Shown: piece after piece, positions 9,221-16,882 of the stretch
How the letters are laid out: each line of letters starts with the position of its first letter
Numbering within the stretch: position 1 is the stretch's first letter
Assembly: GCF_900637305.1 (NCBI RefSeq)
Contig: NZ_LR134365.1
Coordinates: 2,410,501 to 2,474,500, forward strand
Length of the DNA: 64,000 nucleotides
Source of the DNA: Cardiobacterium hominis
GTDB taxonomy: Bacteria > Pseudomonadota > Gammaproteobacteria > Cardiobacteriales > Cardiobacteriaceae
Direction of reading: 5' to 3'
The notes under the pieces: generated by a model
Told to the model about the DNA's origin: nothing
What the model saw: the letters and a program-made list of their open reading frames with translations, nothing else
Database searches by the model: none
Made by a program: the position numbers and the translations under genes

Positions 9221-9240
9221 AACGGGGCTTGCGCCCCGTT
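9221..9240. terminator. GC-rich hairpin after the lytic transglycosylase gene
   Basis: An 8-bp perfect stem (AACGGGGC, loop TTGC) sits directly after the mltB-like stop codon. The long T run is on the plus-strand side, and the minus-strand transcript has only three T after the stem. As a terminator of the minus-strand gene it is therefore weak. Confidence 0.5.
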
Positions 9241-9242
9241 TT

Positions 9243-10484
9243 TTATTGGATGAGCGCTGCCGCACTGCGCTGGCTGATGAAGCCGTCCGGCGTCTGGCCG
9301 TTTGCCGCCTGCCAGGCGGCAAAGGCGCGGCGGGTGTTCGCGCCGAGGACGCCGTCCGTACCTTTGGTGTCGTAGCCTTGCGCGCTGAGGGTTTGTTGCA
9401 GACGCTGCGCCTGGTCGCGGGTCAGCGGTTGTTCGTCGCGCGGCCAGGCGGCTTCGATGCCGCCGTTGCCGCTGATGCCGTCGGCGATGAGGCCGATGGC
9501 AAGCGCATAGCTGTCGGCGTTGTTGTAAACCTTGATGGTTTTGAAGTTGGGGTAGGTGAGGAGTGCCGGGCCGCTTGCGCCCGCCGGCAGCCACAGTTTG
9601 GCGGTATCGGCATCGCCCGGCAACGCCGCGCCGCTGTTTTGGCGCGCGCCCAGTTGTCCCCATTGCGCCGGAGCCAGGCTGTTTTCGACGTAGCGGTAGT
9701 CGAAGTCGGGCGCGAGGCGCACTTCGCGTCCCCAGCGCTGGCCGCGTTGCCAGCCGCTTTTGCCGAGGTAGTTGGCGGTTGATGCCAGCGCGTCTTCGAT
9801 TTGCCACGGGTCGCGGCGGCCGTCGCCGTTGCCGTCCACGCCGTACTGGAGGAAGGTGGTCGGGATGAATTGGGTGTGCCCCATGCCGCCCGCCCAGGAG
9901 CCGCGCAGTTCGTCCCAGCGCACGTCGCCGCGTTCGATGAGTTGCAAGAGGGCGATGAGTTGTTGTTCGGCGAAGTCGCGGCGGCGGCCTTCATAGGCAA
10001 GCGTCGAGAGCGCCTGGATGAGGTCGATGTTGCCGGTGTTGGTGCCGTAGGCGCTTTCCATGCCCCAGATGGCGACGATGTAGGGCGCGCTGACGCCGCT
10101 TTGGTTTTCCAGTTGTTGCAGCAGGCCGCGGTATTGCGCGAGTTTGGCGCGCCCTTTCTGGATGCGGTCGGCGGAGACGGCGCCGTCCAGATACGCCCAG
10201 ATCATTTTGTTTTGTTCGGGCTGTTTGCGGTCGGCGGAGACGACTTTTTCTTCGTAATGGGTACGGGCGAGGAGTTGCTGGATGTCTTCGTGGCGGATAC
10301 CGGCGGCAGCGGCGCGTTGCGCAAACGCCTGTTGCCAATCGGCGAAGTTGGCCGGTTCGGTAGGCTGCGGCGGTTCAGGTTGCGGTTTGGGTTGCGGTTG
10401 CGGCGGCGGTTCGACGACAGGCGCGGTGGTGGTACAGGCAGAAAGCAATGCGGCAAGCGCGAGGACAGGCAGGGTTCGTTTCAT
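9243..10484 (-). CDS. MltB-family lytic murein transglycosylase lipoprotein with PG-binding domain
   Basis: Cleaves the MurNAc-GlcNAc bond of peptidoglycan to 1,6-anhydro ends in the periplasm. The start is the ATG at 10482-10484, which begins a lipoprotein signal peptide (LLSAC, Cys 17); the ORF extends upstream to 10625 without such a signal. It has 413 residues. A Pro/Gln linker (about 24-44) precedes the SLT_2 catalytic domain with E143 in AIWGMESAYGT, followed by GGMGHTQFIPTTFLQYGVD. A peptidoglycan-binding domain of the PG_binding_1 type occupies about 350-413. This domain pair matches the MltB_2 (TIGR02283) subgroup rather than E. coli MltB itself. Confidence 0.92.
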   Translation of the reverse strand: MKRTLPVLALAALLSACTTTAPVVEPPPQPQPKPQPEPPQPTEPANFADWQQAFAQRAAAAGIRHEDIQQLLARTHYEEKVVSADRKQPEQNKMIWAYLDGAVSADRIQKGRAKLAQYRGLLQQLENQSGVSAPYIVAIWGMESAYGTNTGNIDLIQALSTLAYEGRRRDFAEQQLIALLQLIERGDVRWDELRGSWAGGMGHTQFIPTTFLQYGVDGNGDGRRDPWQIEDALASTANYLGKSGWQRGQRWGREVRLAPDFDYRYVENSLAPAQWGQLGARQNSGAALPGDADTAKLWLPAGASGPALLTYPNFKTIKVYNNADSYALAIGLIADGISGNGGIEAAWPRDEQPLTRDQAQRLQQTLSAQGYDTKGTDGVLGANTRRAFAAWQAANGQTPDGFISQRSAAALIQ

Positions 10485-10636
10485 GATGGTAACGGGTTGG
10501 TGAAAGAGGCTGGCAAGGATAACGGTTGCGGGCGGGGGCGGCAAGGCAGTCAGGCATTTACGGGTTTTCTGCGCGCAGGCTGGGCAAACGCCAGCACGCG
10601 CAGTATCCTGCCGCTTTTCTTCCACCGGAGATTGTC

Positions 10637-11506
10637 ATGAACCCAACGCGCTTGCCCGCACAGATTCCCGCCGCTATCGCTGCCCGCCTGCGGCAAATCG
10701 GCACAGTCGTTGAAACCGCCGAGACGGGCGCGCTGTATGCGCCGCTGCATCCGCGCGAACCTTATGCCAACGTCCATGTCATCCGCGACCAGGCCTACGG
10801 CGACGACCCGCGGCATCTGCTGGACGTTTTCATCCCGCAGCGTGCAGACGACACGCCGCGTCCGGTATTTATCTTCGTGCACGGCGGCGGCTTTGTCGCC
10901 GGTAACAAGCGCAGCGACGACAGCCCTTTCTACGACAACCTCATGCTGTGGGCGGTCGCCAACGGTCTGGTCGGCGTCAATATCACCTACCGCCTCGCCC
11001 CCGCCCATCCCTGGCCCGCTGCCCAACAAGACATCGCGGCCGCCCTGCGCTGGGTGCAGGCCAACATCGCCGTACACGGTGGCGATGGACAACGCATCAT
11101 CCTCGCCGGACATTCGGCGGGCGCGGCACACCTCGCGCAATACCTCGCCCACCCGGCGCTACGTCTGGGCAACGACGGCGTGCGCGGCGCCATCCTCATC
11201 TCCGGCATTTACGACACCGTGCGCATCACGCCGAACCCATACCTGCACGCCTATTTCGGCGACGACCCGGCGCAACTCGCCGCCCGCTCTGCGCTGCCGG
11301 GGTTATTGCAGGCGGGCGTACCGCTCTTTATCGCCAGCGCCGAGCTCGATCCGCCCGATTTCCCACAACAGGCGGCGCTGTTGGGTATCCCGCACTACCA
11401 ACTGGCGGGGCACAGCCACATATCGGAGATTTTCGCGGTAGGCAGCGGCGATAACGCCCTCGGCGAAGCCATGCGGCATTTCATCGCGCAAGACGCCGCG
11501 CTATAG
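10637..11506 (+). CDS. Alpha/beta hydrolase, HSL/carboxylesterase type
   Basis: Predicted cytosolic esterase; substrate unknown. The start is the ATG at 10637 with CCGGAG at 10625-10630. It has 289 residues with no signal peptide. The oxyanion-hole motif HGGG is at 82-85, the nucleophile elbow GHSAG at 158-162 (S160), with D238 and H259 or H261 completing a triad. It leads a co-directional group with the YdeN-like hydrolase and the EthD-like protein. Aryl formamidase-like or short-chain esterase activity are both possible. Confidence 0.85.
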   Translation: MNPTRLPAQIPAAIAARLRQIGTVVETAETGALYAPLHPREPYANVHVIRDQAYGDDPRHLLDVFIPQRADDTPRPVFIFVHGGGFVAGNKRSDDSPFYDNLMLWAVANGLVGVNITYRLAPAHPWPAAQQDIAAALRWVQANIAVHGGDGQRIILAGHSAGAAHLAQYLAHPALRLGNDGVRGAILISGIYDTVRITPNPYLHAYFGDDPAQLAARSALPGLLQAGVPLFIASAELDPPDFPQQAALLGIPHYQLAGHSHISEIFAVGSGDNALGEAMRHFIAQDAAL

Positions 11507-11594
11507 CAGCAAACGCATGAACGTCGGCGCCGCTTGACCCTGCCACAATGTCATCCCCTACACTCCGCGCGACATACACACCCGGAGCAATCTT

Positions 11595-12167
11595 ATGAAA
11601 CGCGCATTCATCATTCATGGCTACGGCGCCACACCAGAAGATCACTGGTTCTCTTGGCTGGCGCAGCAGTTGCAGGCGGCAGGCGTTGCCACCGCCATCC
11701 CTGCCCTGCCCGACCCGGAGCAGCCCGATTTTGACCGCTGGCAGGCGGCACTAGCCACGCACCTCGGCACGCCAGACGCGCAGACGTTTTACGTCGCCCA
11801 CAGCCTCGGCACGATTTCGCTGCTGCATTTCTTGAGCGCGGCACGACCGGCACAAATCGGCGGAATATTCCTCGTCTCCGGATTTGATGGACGCCTGCCC
11901 GCCCTACCCGTCATCGGCGATTTCAACGTGGACGCCTACGCCGACCGCGCCCGCATCGACCATGCGGCGCTGCGCGCGATGACGCCGCAGATTCACCATG
12001 TCATCAGCGATAACGACCGCGTCGTCGCCCCCGAACGCAGCTTGCAGTTGGCCGAGCGCCTCGGCGGCACGGTGCACCGCGTGGCAAACGGCGGCCATTT
12101 CCTCGCATCCGACGGTTTCCGCACCTTGCCGCCGCTGTGGCAGGCAATGCAGGAAGGAGGCGTGTGA
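11595..12167 (+). CDS. RBBP9/YdeN-like serine hydrolase
   Basis: Small alpha/beta-hydrolase-fold protein of the RBBP9/YdeN family; the natural substrate is not known. It has 190 residues. It starts with the family hallmark FIIHGYGATPEDHWFSWL, has the nucleophile motif VAHSLGT, an Asp in SDNDRVVAP and the His in NGGHFLASDGF. CGGAGCAA provides the ribosome binding site. Its stop codon overlaps the start of the EthD-like gene by one base (TGATG), so the two are translationally coupled. Confidence 0.85.
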   Translation: MKRAFIIHGYGATPEDHWFSWLAQQLQAAGVATAIPALPDPEQPDFDRWQAALATHLGTPDAQTFYVAHSLGTISLLHFLSAARPAQIGGIFLVSGFDGRLPALPVIGDFNVDAYADRARIDHAALRAMTPQIHHVISDNDRVVAPERSLQLAERLGGTVHRVANGGHFLASDGFRTLPPLWQAMQEGGV

Positions 12168-12523
12168 TGTTCAAGCTCATCATGCTGGTCAAGAAGCGGG
12201 ACGGGCTAAGCGATGCAGAATTTCGCTCCCGCTGGCAGGCACATTCCGAAAAAGTACTGGGCTTTCAGGCGGCGCTGCGCATCCGTGGCTATGCGAAGAC
12301 GCTGCCGCTATGCCACGACACTCCGGCGACGCAGCGCGATACACAGCCTTTTCCTTACGACGCGATGGGCGAGCTGTGGTACGACAGCCGCGAAATATTC
12401 GAGACGGCACGGCAAAGCAGCGCCGGACAGGCGGCGCTGGTGGCGCTACGCGCCGATGAGGCGACATTTGTCGATCTGGCGCAGTCGGTATTGTGGTTTG
12501 GCGAGGAGGAGCGGCTACTTTGA
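12167..12523 (+). CDS. EthD-like ferredoxin-fold protein
   Basis: The start is the ATG at 12167-12169, overlapping the preceding stop and preceded by AGGAGGCG. It has 118 residues. The N-terminus (MFKLIMLVKKRDGLSDAEF, then HSEKV) fits the EthD dimeric alpha-beta barrel family, which includes small proteins tied to oxidative degradation of organic compounds. No catalytic role can be read from sequence. It faces the methyltransferase gene tail-to-tail across 27 bp. Confidence 0.75.
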   Translation: MFKLIMLVKKRDGLSDAEFRSRWQAHSEKVLGFQAALRIRGYAKTLPLCHDTPATQRDTQPFPYDAMGELWYDSREIFETARQSSAGQAALVALRADEATFVDLAQSVLWFGEEERLL

Positions 12524-12550
12524 GGCGTTACGCAGCGGGCGGGTAATGCT

Positions 12551-13153
12551 TCAGCGTTTGGTATCTGCGACTGCGAAATTGACGGTGTAGTTGCGGCGAT
12601 TGCCGTATTGGCGGACGGGCGTGAAGCCGTGCGTGGCCAGCAGGGCAATCAACTCTTGCTGATCCAGCTTGTCAGGGTCGCCCGCAGTTTCGGAGATGGA
12701 GAGCAGCCCGTCGTCTTTAAGCAGGCGGGCAAATTCGCGCAGATACGCGCTGCGCTCGGCAATTTCGCCGAGGACGCAGACCAGCACGATGCGGTCGAAA
12801 CTGTTGTCCGCAAAGGGGAAGCTGCTGCCGTTGCACAGCTGGCAAGAGGTGTTTGTGATGTGGCGCTTTTCCAGACGGCGACGGGCGATGGCAAGCATTT
12901 CGGGCTGAATGTCCGCCAAGACCAGTTCACCCTGCGGCACGGCACGCGCCAGTGCGGGGCTAAAGTAGCCGGGGCCGCAGCCCACTTCCAGGATACGGCT
13001 GTCGGCGGTGGGCTGCAGCCGCCGCAGTAGTTCCGCAGGCGACAGGAGCAGCGCCCGTAGCGGGATAAGTAGGGTGAACGCCATCTGGTGCGGGAACAGC
13101 GAGCCCGCTTGGGTCAGCCCCCGGATGATGTTTTTGAGGCGGGCTCGTGTCAT
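12551..13153 (-). CDS. Class I SAM-dependent methyltransferase
   Basis: It has 200 residues with a Rossmann-type methyltransferase core. Motif I is ILEVGCGPGYFSPALAR, an acidic residue ends strand 2 (LADIQPEML), and motif IV lies in FDRIVLVCVLGEI. A hydrophobic, amphipathic N-terminus (about 15-40) may contact membrane lipid, as in lipid- or quinone-modifying enzymes. The substrate is unknown. It lies 20 bp after the DUF4261 gene on the same strand. Confidence 0.85.
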   Translation of the reverse strand: MTRARLKNIIRGLTQAGSLFPHQMAFTLLIPLRALLLSPAELLRRLQPTADSRILEVGCGPGYFSPALARAVPQGELVLADIQPEMLAIARRRLEKRHITNTSCQLCNGSSFPFADNSFDRIVLVCVLGEIAERSAYLREFARLLKDDGLLSISETAGDPDKLDQQELIALLATHGFTPVRQYGNRRNYTVNFAVADTKR

Positions 13154-13173
13154 GCGGGGTATTCGCGCGGCGC

Positions 13174-13911
13174 TTAGTAGGCGATTTTCAGGGTTTCTTC
13201 GGCGCCGCCGGCAATGGCGGGCGACTGCGTGATGCGCAGTTGTTGTTCGGCGGAGAAGCCGATGGTTTCGCCGTCGTGCAGGGTGACGTCTTCGCTGATG
13301 AGGTAGGTGCAGATGCCGAGCAGGGTGTTATGCAGCTCGCTCATGTCGTGCTGGCTGGCGCGGATTTCCATCTCCATTTTGTCGAATTGCGCCATGCCGA
13401 TGGTGTAGGCGTGGTTGCCGCTTTCGTCCGCATAGAGGCCGAGAAAGACCCAGACGGGCACAGGCAGTTGTCCGTTACGCATTTCGTCGCAGAGGCTGCG
13501 GTAGAAGTCGGGCGCGAAGACGGTGCCGGAGGTGTAAACGCCGAGCGCGTTCGCATCCGCCAGGCAGCTGCTGACGATTTTGCTGTACAGGCGCATGCGC
13601 TCAAGTGCCGTGCCGTCGCCGGTCGGCATGACGGCGATAAGCAGGTGCGCCTGATGCTGGCGCGCCGCTTCAACGGCTTCCGGCCAGTAGTAGTTGTAGG
13701 CGGCGCTTGCTTCCGCCTCACCGTCGGGGATGGGGGCGGGCATGAGGCTGACGGCGCAGAGGTTGCCCGCGATGTTGAAGGTGAGCATCTCGCCGCTGAG
13801 CGGCATGCCGTCGTCGTCGGGAGTGATGCCCCATTCTTGTTGCAGGGTGCGGAGGAAGGCGGCGCTGTCGAAGCGGTTTTCTTTGAGGAGGACGAAGCCT
13901 TGGGCGTGCAT
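13174..13911 (-). CDS. DUF4261 domain-containing protein
   Basis: It has 245 residues and is soluble, with no signal peptide. The overall pattern (N-terminal FVLLKENRFDSAAFLRTLQQ, central YYWPEAVEAARQHQAHLLIA, C-terminal GICTYLISEDVTLHDGETIG) fits the DUF4261 family of uncharacterised bacterial proteins. It sits 21 bp after the glutamine amidotransferase gene and before the methyltransferase gene, in a likely three-gene transcript. No function is known. Confidence 0.75.
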   Translation of the reverse strand: MHAQGFVLLKENRFDSAAFLRTLQQEWGITPDDDGMPLSGEMLTFNIAGNLCAVSLMPAPIPDGEAEASAAYNYYWPEAVEAARQHQAHLLIAVMPTGDGTALERMRLYSKIVSSCLADANALGVYTSGTVFAPDFYRSLCDEMRNGQLPVPVWVFLGLYADESGNHAYTIGMAQFDKMEMEIRASQHDMSELHNTLLGICTYLISEDVTLHDGETIGFSAEQQLRITQSPAIAGGAEETLKIAY

Positions 13912-13932
13912 GGGGTTCCTTGATTTGTGGGG

Positions 13933-14643
13933 TTATGCGCCCAACGCTAGCTGCGCAAAACGTTGCAACAGCGCGGTGGCGTGCGGTTGGGCGGCAGGCA
14001 CTGCGGCGATTAGTGCATCGGCATCGGCGATGTGCGCGCGGTTTTGCGCGATGCCCGCGCGCATGCCTTCTTGGGCAAATTCGGGGTGGAATTGGACGCC
14101 CCAGGCGTTTTTGCCGAGGCGGTAGGCGTGGTGCGGGTCGTGCGCGTTGGCAACCAGCGGCACCGCGCCGGGCGGCAGCTGCAAGACGCTTTCGCTGTGC
14201 CAGGCATTGGCGCTGAAGGTTGCGGGTAGCGGTGCAAAGAGCGGGTCATCGTCGCAGGCGGGCAGGCGGTTCAGGGTGATGTTGCCGATTTCCGCACCGT
14301 TGGGGTTCGCGCCTACTGTGCCGCCGAGGGCGTCAGCAAGCAGTTGGTGGCCGTAGCAGATGGCGAAAACGGGCAGTTCGCGCGCGACCGCTTCTTGTAG
14401 CCACGGACGCAGCGCTTCGCTCCAGGGCAGGCGTTCGCCCACCATGTGCACCGAACCGGTGAGGATGACGCCGCGGCAGTCCGCGTGCGCGGGCGGCGCT
14501 TCGCCCCCGATGATGTTGATACTGCGGGTCGCAGTAGTGAGGTTCTGCGCGATCCAGTCTTCGTAACCGCCAAGGCGGGCGCAGGTTTCAGCGCTGGGTG
14601 CGCCGAGGCGGAGGATGGTGATGGGCATGGTTTTTGTGGGCAT
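13933..14643 (-). CDS. Class I glutamine amidotransferase-like protein
   Basis: It has 236 residues from the ATG at 14641-14643, or 231 from the in-frame ATG at 14626-14628. The triad is visible as the nucleophile Cys in AICYGHQLLADALGG and the His/Glu pair in GVQFHPEF, the layout of GuaA-like GATase1 proteins. No synthetase domain is attached, so it may act on small glutamyl compounds, such as gamma-glutamyl amides, rather than in GMP synthesis. Both candidate starts lie within a 15-bp tandem repeat and neither has a clear Shine-Dalgarno sequence. Confidence 0.83.
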   Translation of the reverse strand: MPTKTMPITILRLGAPSAETCARLGGYEDWIAQNLTTATRSINIIGGEAPPAHADCRGVILTGSVHMVGERLPWSEALRPWLQEAVARELPVFAICYGHQLLADALGGTVGANPNGAEIGNITLNRLPACDDDPLFAPLPATFSANAWHSESVLQLPPGAVPLVANAHDPHHAYRLGKNAWGVQFHPEFAQEGMRAGIAQNRAHIADADALIAAVPAAQPHATALLQRFAQLALGA

Positions 14644-14667
14644 GGGTTTTGTGGGCGTGGGTTGGAG
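14623..14667. repeat. 15-bp tandem repeat across the amidotransferase start
   Basis: Three near-identical units of about 15 bp (core GGGCATGGTTTTTGT on the plus strand) span the start region. Two units each carry an in-frame ATG for the minus-strand gene. The third has ACG in place of ATG. Confidence 0.75.
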
Positions 14668-14696
14668 AAAAAAGTGGCAGCGGTTATGGCGCTGCC
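14667..14696 (-). terminator. Terminator after lpxC
   Basis: On the minus strand a 7-bp GC stem (GGCAGCG, loop of seven) is followed closely by a T-rich tract. It lies in the 108-bp gap after lpxC and would end dcw transcription before the amidotransferase gene. Confidence 0.72.
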
Positions 14697-14751
14697 GGGA
14701 AATAGGGATTGGGCGGTGCGATGCACGCTATGGCTGGCGGTGCGCTGTGCT

Positions 14752-15675
14752 TCAGCCTGCCTGCGGCAGCGGGTAGTTTTCGCCGTAGTCGATTTCGATG
14801 CCGCTATCACGGTCCAGTTCGGTCCAGCACCAGCTTTGCGGGGACTTTTCGAGCGCGAGGCAGAGTTTGTTGTTGAGGTCGTGCCCGGATTTGTAGCCTT
14901 GGTAGTGGCCGATGAGCGGTGCGCCGAGGAGGTAGAGGTCGCCGACGGCATCCAGCAGTTTGTGGCGCACGAATTCGTCGTCAAAGCGTAGGCCTTGTTC
15001 GTTCAAAACGCGGTAGTCATCGACGACGATGGCGTTGTCCAGTCCGCCGCCCAAGGTCAGGCCGTGGCTTTGCAGGTATTCGATGTCGCGCAAAAAGCCG
15101 AAGGTGCGGGCGCGGCTGATTTCGCGGACATAGCGGCGGCTGGAGAAATCGAGGCGGGTTTGGTTATTGCGGTGGCGGAAGACGGGGTGGTCAAAGTCGA
15201 TGGCAAAATCGAAGCGGCAGCCGGCGAAGGGCGAGAGTCGCGCCCATTTGTCGCCTTCGCGTACTTCTACGGGTTCGAGGATTTGGATGAAGCGCTTGGC
15301 GGCATCCTGCTCGCGAATGCCCGCCTGTTGCAGGAGATAGACGAAGGGTGCGGCGCTGCCGTCCATGATGGGGACTTCCGGCGCGTTCAGTTCGATGATG
15401 ATGTTGTCAATGCCGACACCGGCGAGCGCCGACATGAGATGCTCAATGGTGGCGACGCGCACGCCGCTGTCATCGACGAGCGCGGTGCAGAGTTGGGTGT
15501 CGCGCACGAGGTGGGCGCGCGCCGAGATTTCGGCGGGCGGGTCAAGGTCGGTGCGGCGGAAGGTAATGCCGCTGTCGGCGGGAGCGGGCAGGAGGCGGAT
15601 ATCAACCCGTTTGCCGCTGTGAACGCCGATGCCGGATCCGGCAACGGCGTCGCGGATGCTGCGCTGTCTGGCCAT
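14752..15675 (-). CDS. lpxC: UDP-3-O-acyl-N-acetylglucosamine deacetylase
   Basis: Zinc amidase catalysing the committed step of lipid A synthesis. It has 307 residues (E. coli 305). Zinc ligands H79, H238 and D242, general base E78 ([17 protein letters not shown]) and H265 in YKSGHDLNN are all at canonical positions. It is the last gene of the dcw cluster, 9 bp after ftsZ, much tighter than the E. coli ftsZ-lpxC gap. Transcription with ftsZ is very likely. Confidence 0.97.
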   Translation of the reverse strand: MARQRSIRDAVAGSGIGVHSGKRVDIRLLPAPADSGITFRRTDLDPPAEISARAHLVRDTQLCTALVDDSGVRVATIEHLMSALAGVGIDNIIIELNAPEVPIMDGSAAPFVYLLQQAGIREQDAAKRFIQILEPVEVREGDKWARLSPFAGCRFDFAIDFDHPVFRHRNNQTRLDFSSRRYVREISRARTFGFLRDIEYLQSHGLTLGGGLDNAIVVDDYRVLNEQGLRFDDEFVRHKLLDAVGDLYLLGAPLIGHYQGYKSGHDLNNKLCLALEKSPQSWCWTELDRDSGIEIDYGENYPLPQAG

Positions 15676-15684
15676 GCGCGCCCC

Positions 15685-16863
15685 TTAGCGGGTGCGTTTG
15701 CGCAGCAGGCTGGAGAGGCTGAAACCGCCACTTTGTTCGGGTTCGGCGTAGTCGTCGCGGTAGGGTTCGCGGTCGTCAACGCTATTGCGCAACGGCGGGG
15801 TGTTATCGCTCGCGCTGGCACGGACGCCCAAGCCAAAGAGTTCGTTGGGGTTGGTGTAGCCGCCGCTGCCGCCGAAGATGCCGCCGTCGTCGCTGCCTTC
15901 GATGCCGGTGGCGACGACGGTGACGCGCAGGGTGTCACCCATGTTGTCGTCTATGATGAGGCCGATTTTGAGGTTGACTTGTTCGGGGTCGATGATGTCG
16001 TAGATGACGTTGCAGGCGGTCTGGTATTCGGAGGTTTTGATGTCCTGGCTGGCGCTGACGTTCACCAGGAGGCCGCGCGCCGAAGCGAGTTCGATGTTTT
16101 CGAGGAGCGGCGAGGAGATGGCTTTTTCGGTGGCAGCGCGGGCGCGGTCTTCGCCTTTGGCTTCGCCGGAACCCATCATCGCGATGCCGCGCTCGCTCAT
16201 GATGGTTTTGACGTCTTCGAGGTCGGTGTTGATAACGCCCAGTTTCTGGATGATGGTGGCGATGCTGTACACGGCGTCGCGCAGGACGTTATCCACGGTT
16301 TTGAAGGAGCCGATGAGGGTTGCGTCTTCGCCCATGACGGCGGAGATGCGGTCGTTCGGGATGATGACGAGGCAATCGACTTCGCTTTTCAGCACTTCCA
16401 GCCCCGCTTCGGCTTTGCGCATGCGCGGCATGCCTTCAAAGGTAAACGGTTTGGTGACGATGGCGACGGTGAGGATGCCCATGTCGCGCGCGACGTTGGC
16501 GATGACGGGTGCGGCGCCGGTACCGGTACCGCCGCCCATGCCAGCGGCGATGAAGACCATGTCGGCGCCGTTTAAGGCGTCGCGGATTTTGTCGCGGTCT
16601 TCTTCAGCGGCAGCACGGCCGACTTCCGGCTTGGAACCCGCGCCCATGCCGCGCGTGGTTTTGACGCCGAGTTGCAGTTTGTTTTGAATGGGGTTTTCTT
16701 GTAATACCTGTTTGTCGGTATTGGCTACTATGAGTTCTACGCCGTGCAGGTCGAAATCCATCATTTGCTTCAGCGCGTTGCATCCGCCGCCACCGATACC
16801 GATGACTTTGATCATGACGGGGGATGTGTTGTCGGTCTCGTCCATCTGAATTGTAAAGGCCAT
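15685..16863 (-). CDS. ftsZ: Cell division GTPase FtsZ
   Basis: Tubulin-like GTPase that forms the cytokinetic ring on the inner face of the membrane. It has 392 residues. The tubulin signature GGGTGTG is at 109-115, with the T7-loop region NLKIGLIIDD downstream. IGIGGGGCNALKQMM carries Cys 28 where a Gly is usual. The C-terminal linker (about 322-376) is short and acidic. The tail reads GGFSLSSLLRKRTR rather than the usual DIPAFLRKQ-type peptide that binds FtsA and ZipA. It lies between ftsA and lpxC. Confidence 0.97.
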   Translation of the reverse strand: MAFTIQMDETDNTSPVMIKVIGIGGGGCNALKQMMDFDLHGVELIVANTDKQVLQENPIQNKLQLGVKTTRGMGAGSKPEVGRAAAEEDRDKIRDALNGADMVFIAAGMGGGTGTGAAPVIANVARDMGILTVAIVTKPFTFEGMPRMRKAEAGLEVLKSEVDCLVIIPNDRISAVMGEDATLIGSFKTVDNVLRDAVYSIATIIQKLGVINTDLEDVKTIMSERGIAMMGSGEAKGEDRARAATEKAISSPLLENIELASARGLLVNVSASQDIKTSEYQTACNVIYDIIDPEQVNLKIGLIIDDNMGDTLRVTVVATGIEGSDDGGIFGGSGGYTNPNELFGLGVRASASDNTPPLRNSVDDREPYRDDYAEPEQSGGFSLSSLLRKRTR

Positions 16864-16882
16864 GTGTTTACCTCTTGCCGTT

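Noticed and set aside
8146-9807. 553-codon minus-strand ORF, very Arg-rich
   Set aside because: It overlaps aroB and the lytic transglycosylase gene in another frame, and its Arg/Pro/His composition is that of a frame-shifted GC-rich gene.
14995-16575. 526-codon plus-strand ORF
   Set aside because: It runs antisense across lpxC and ftsZ, both of which are unmistakable.
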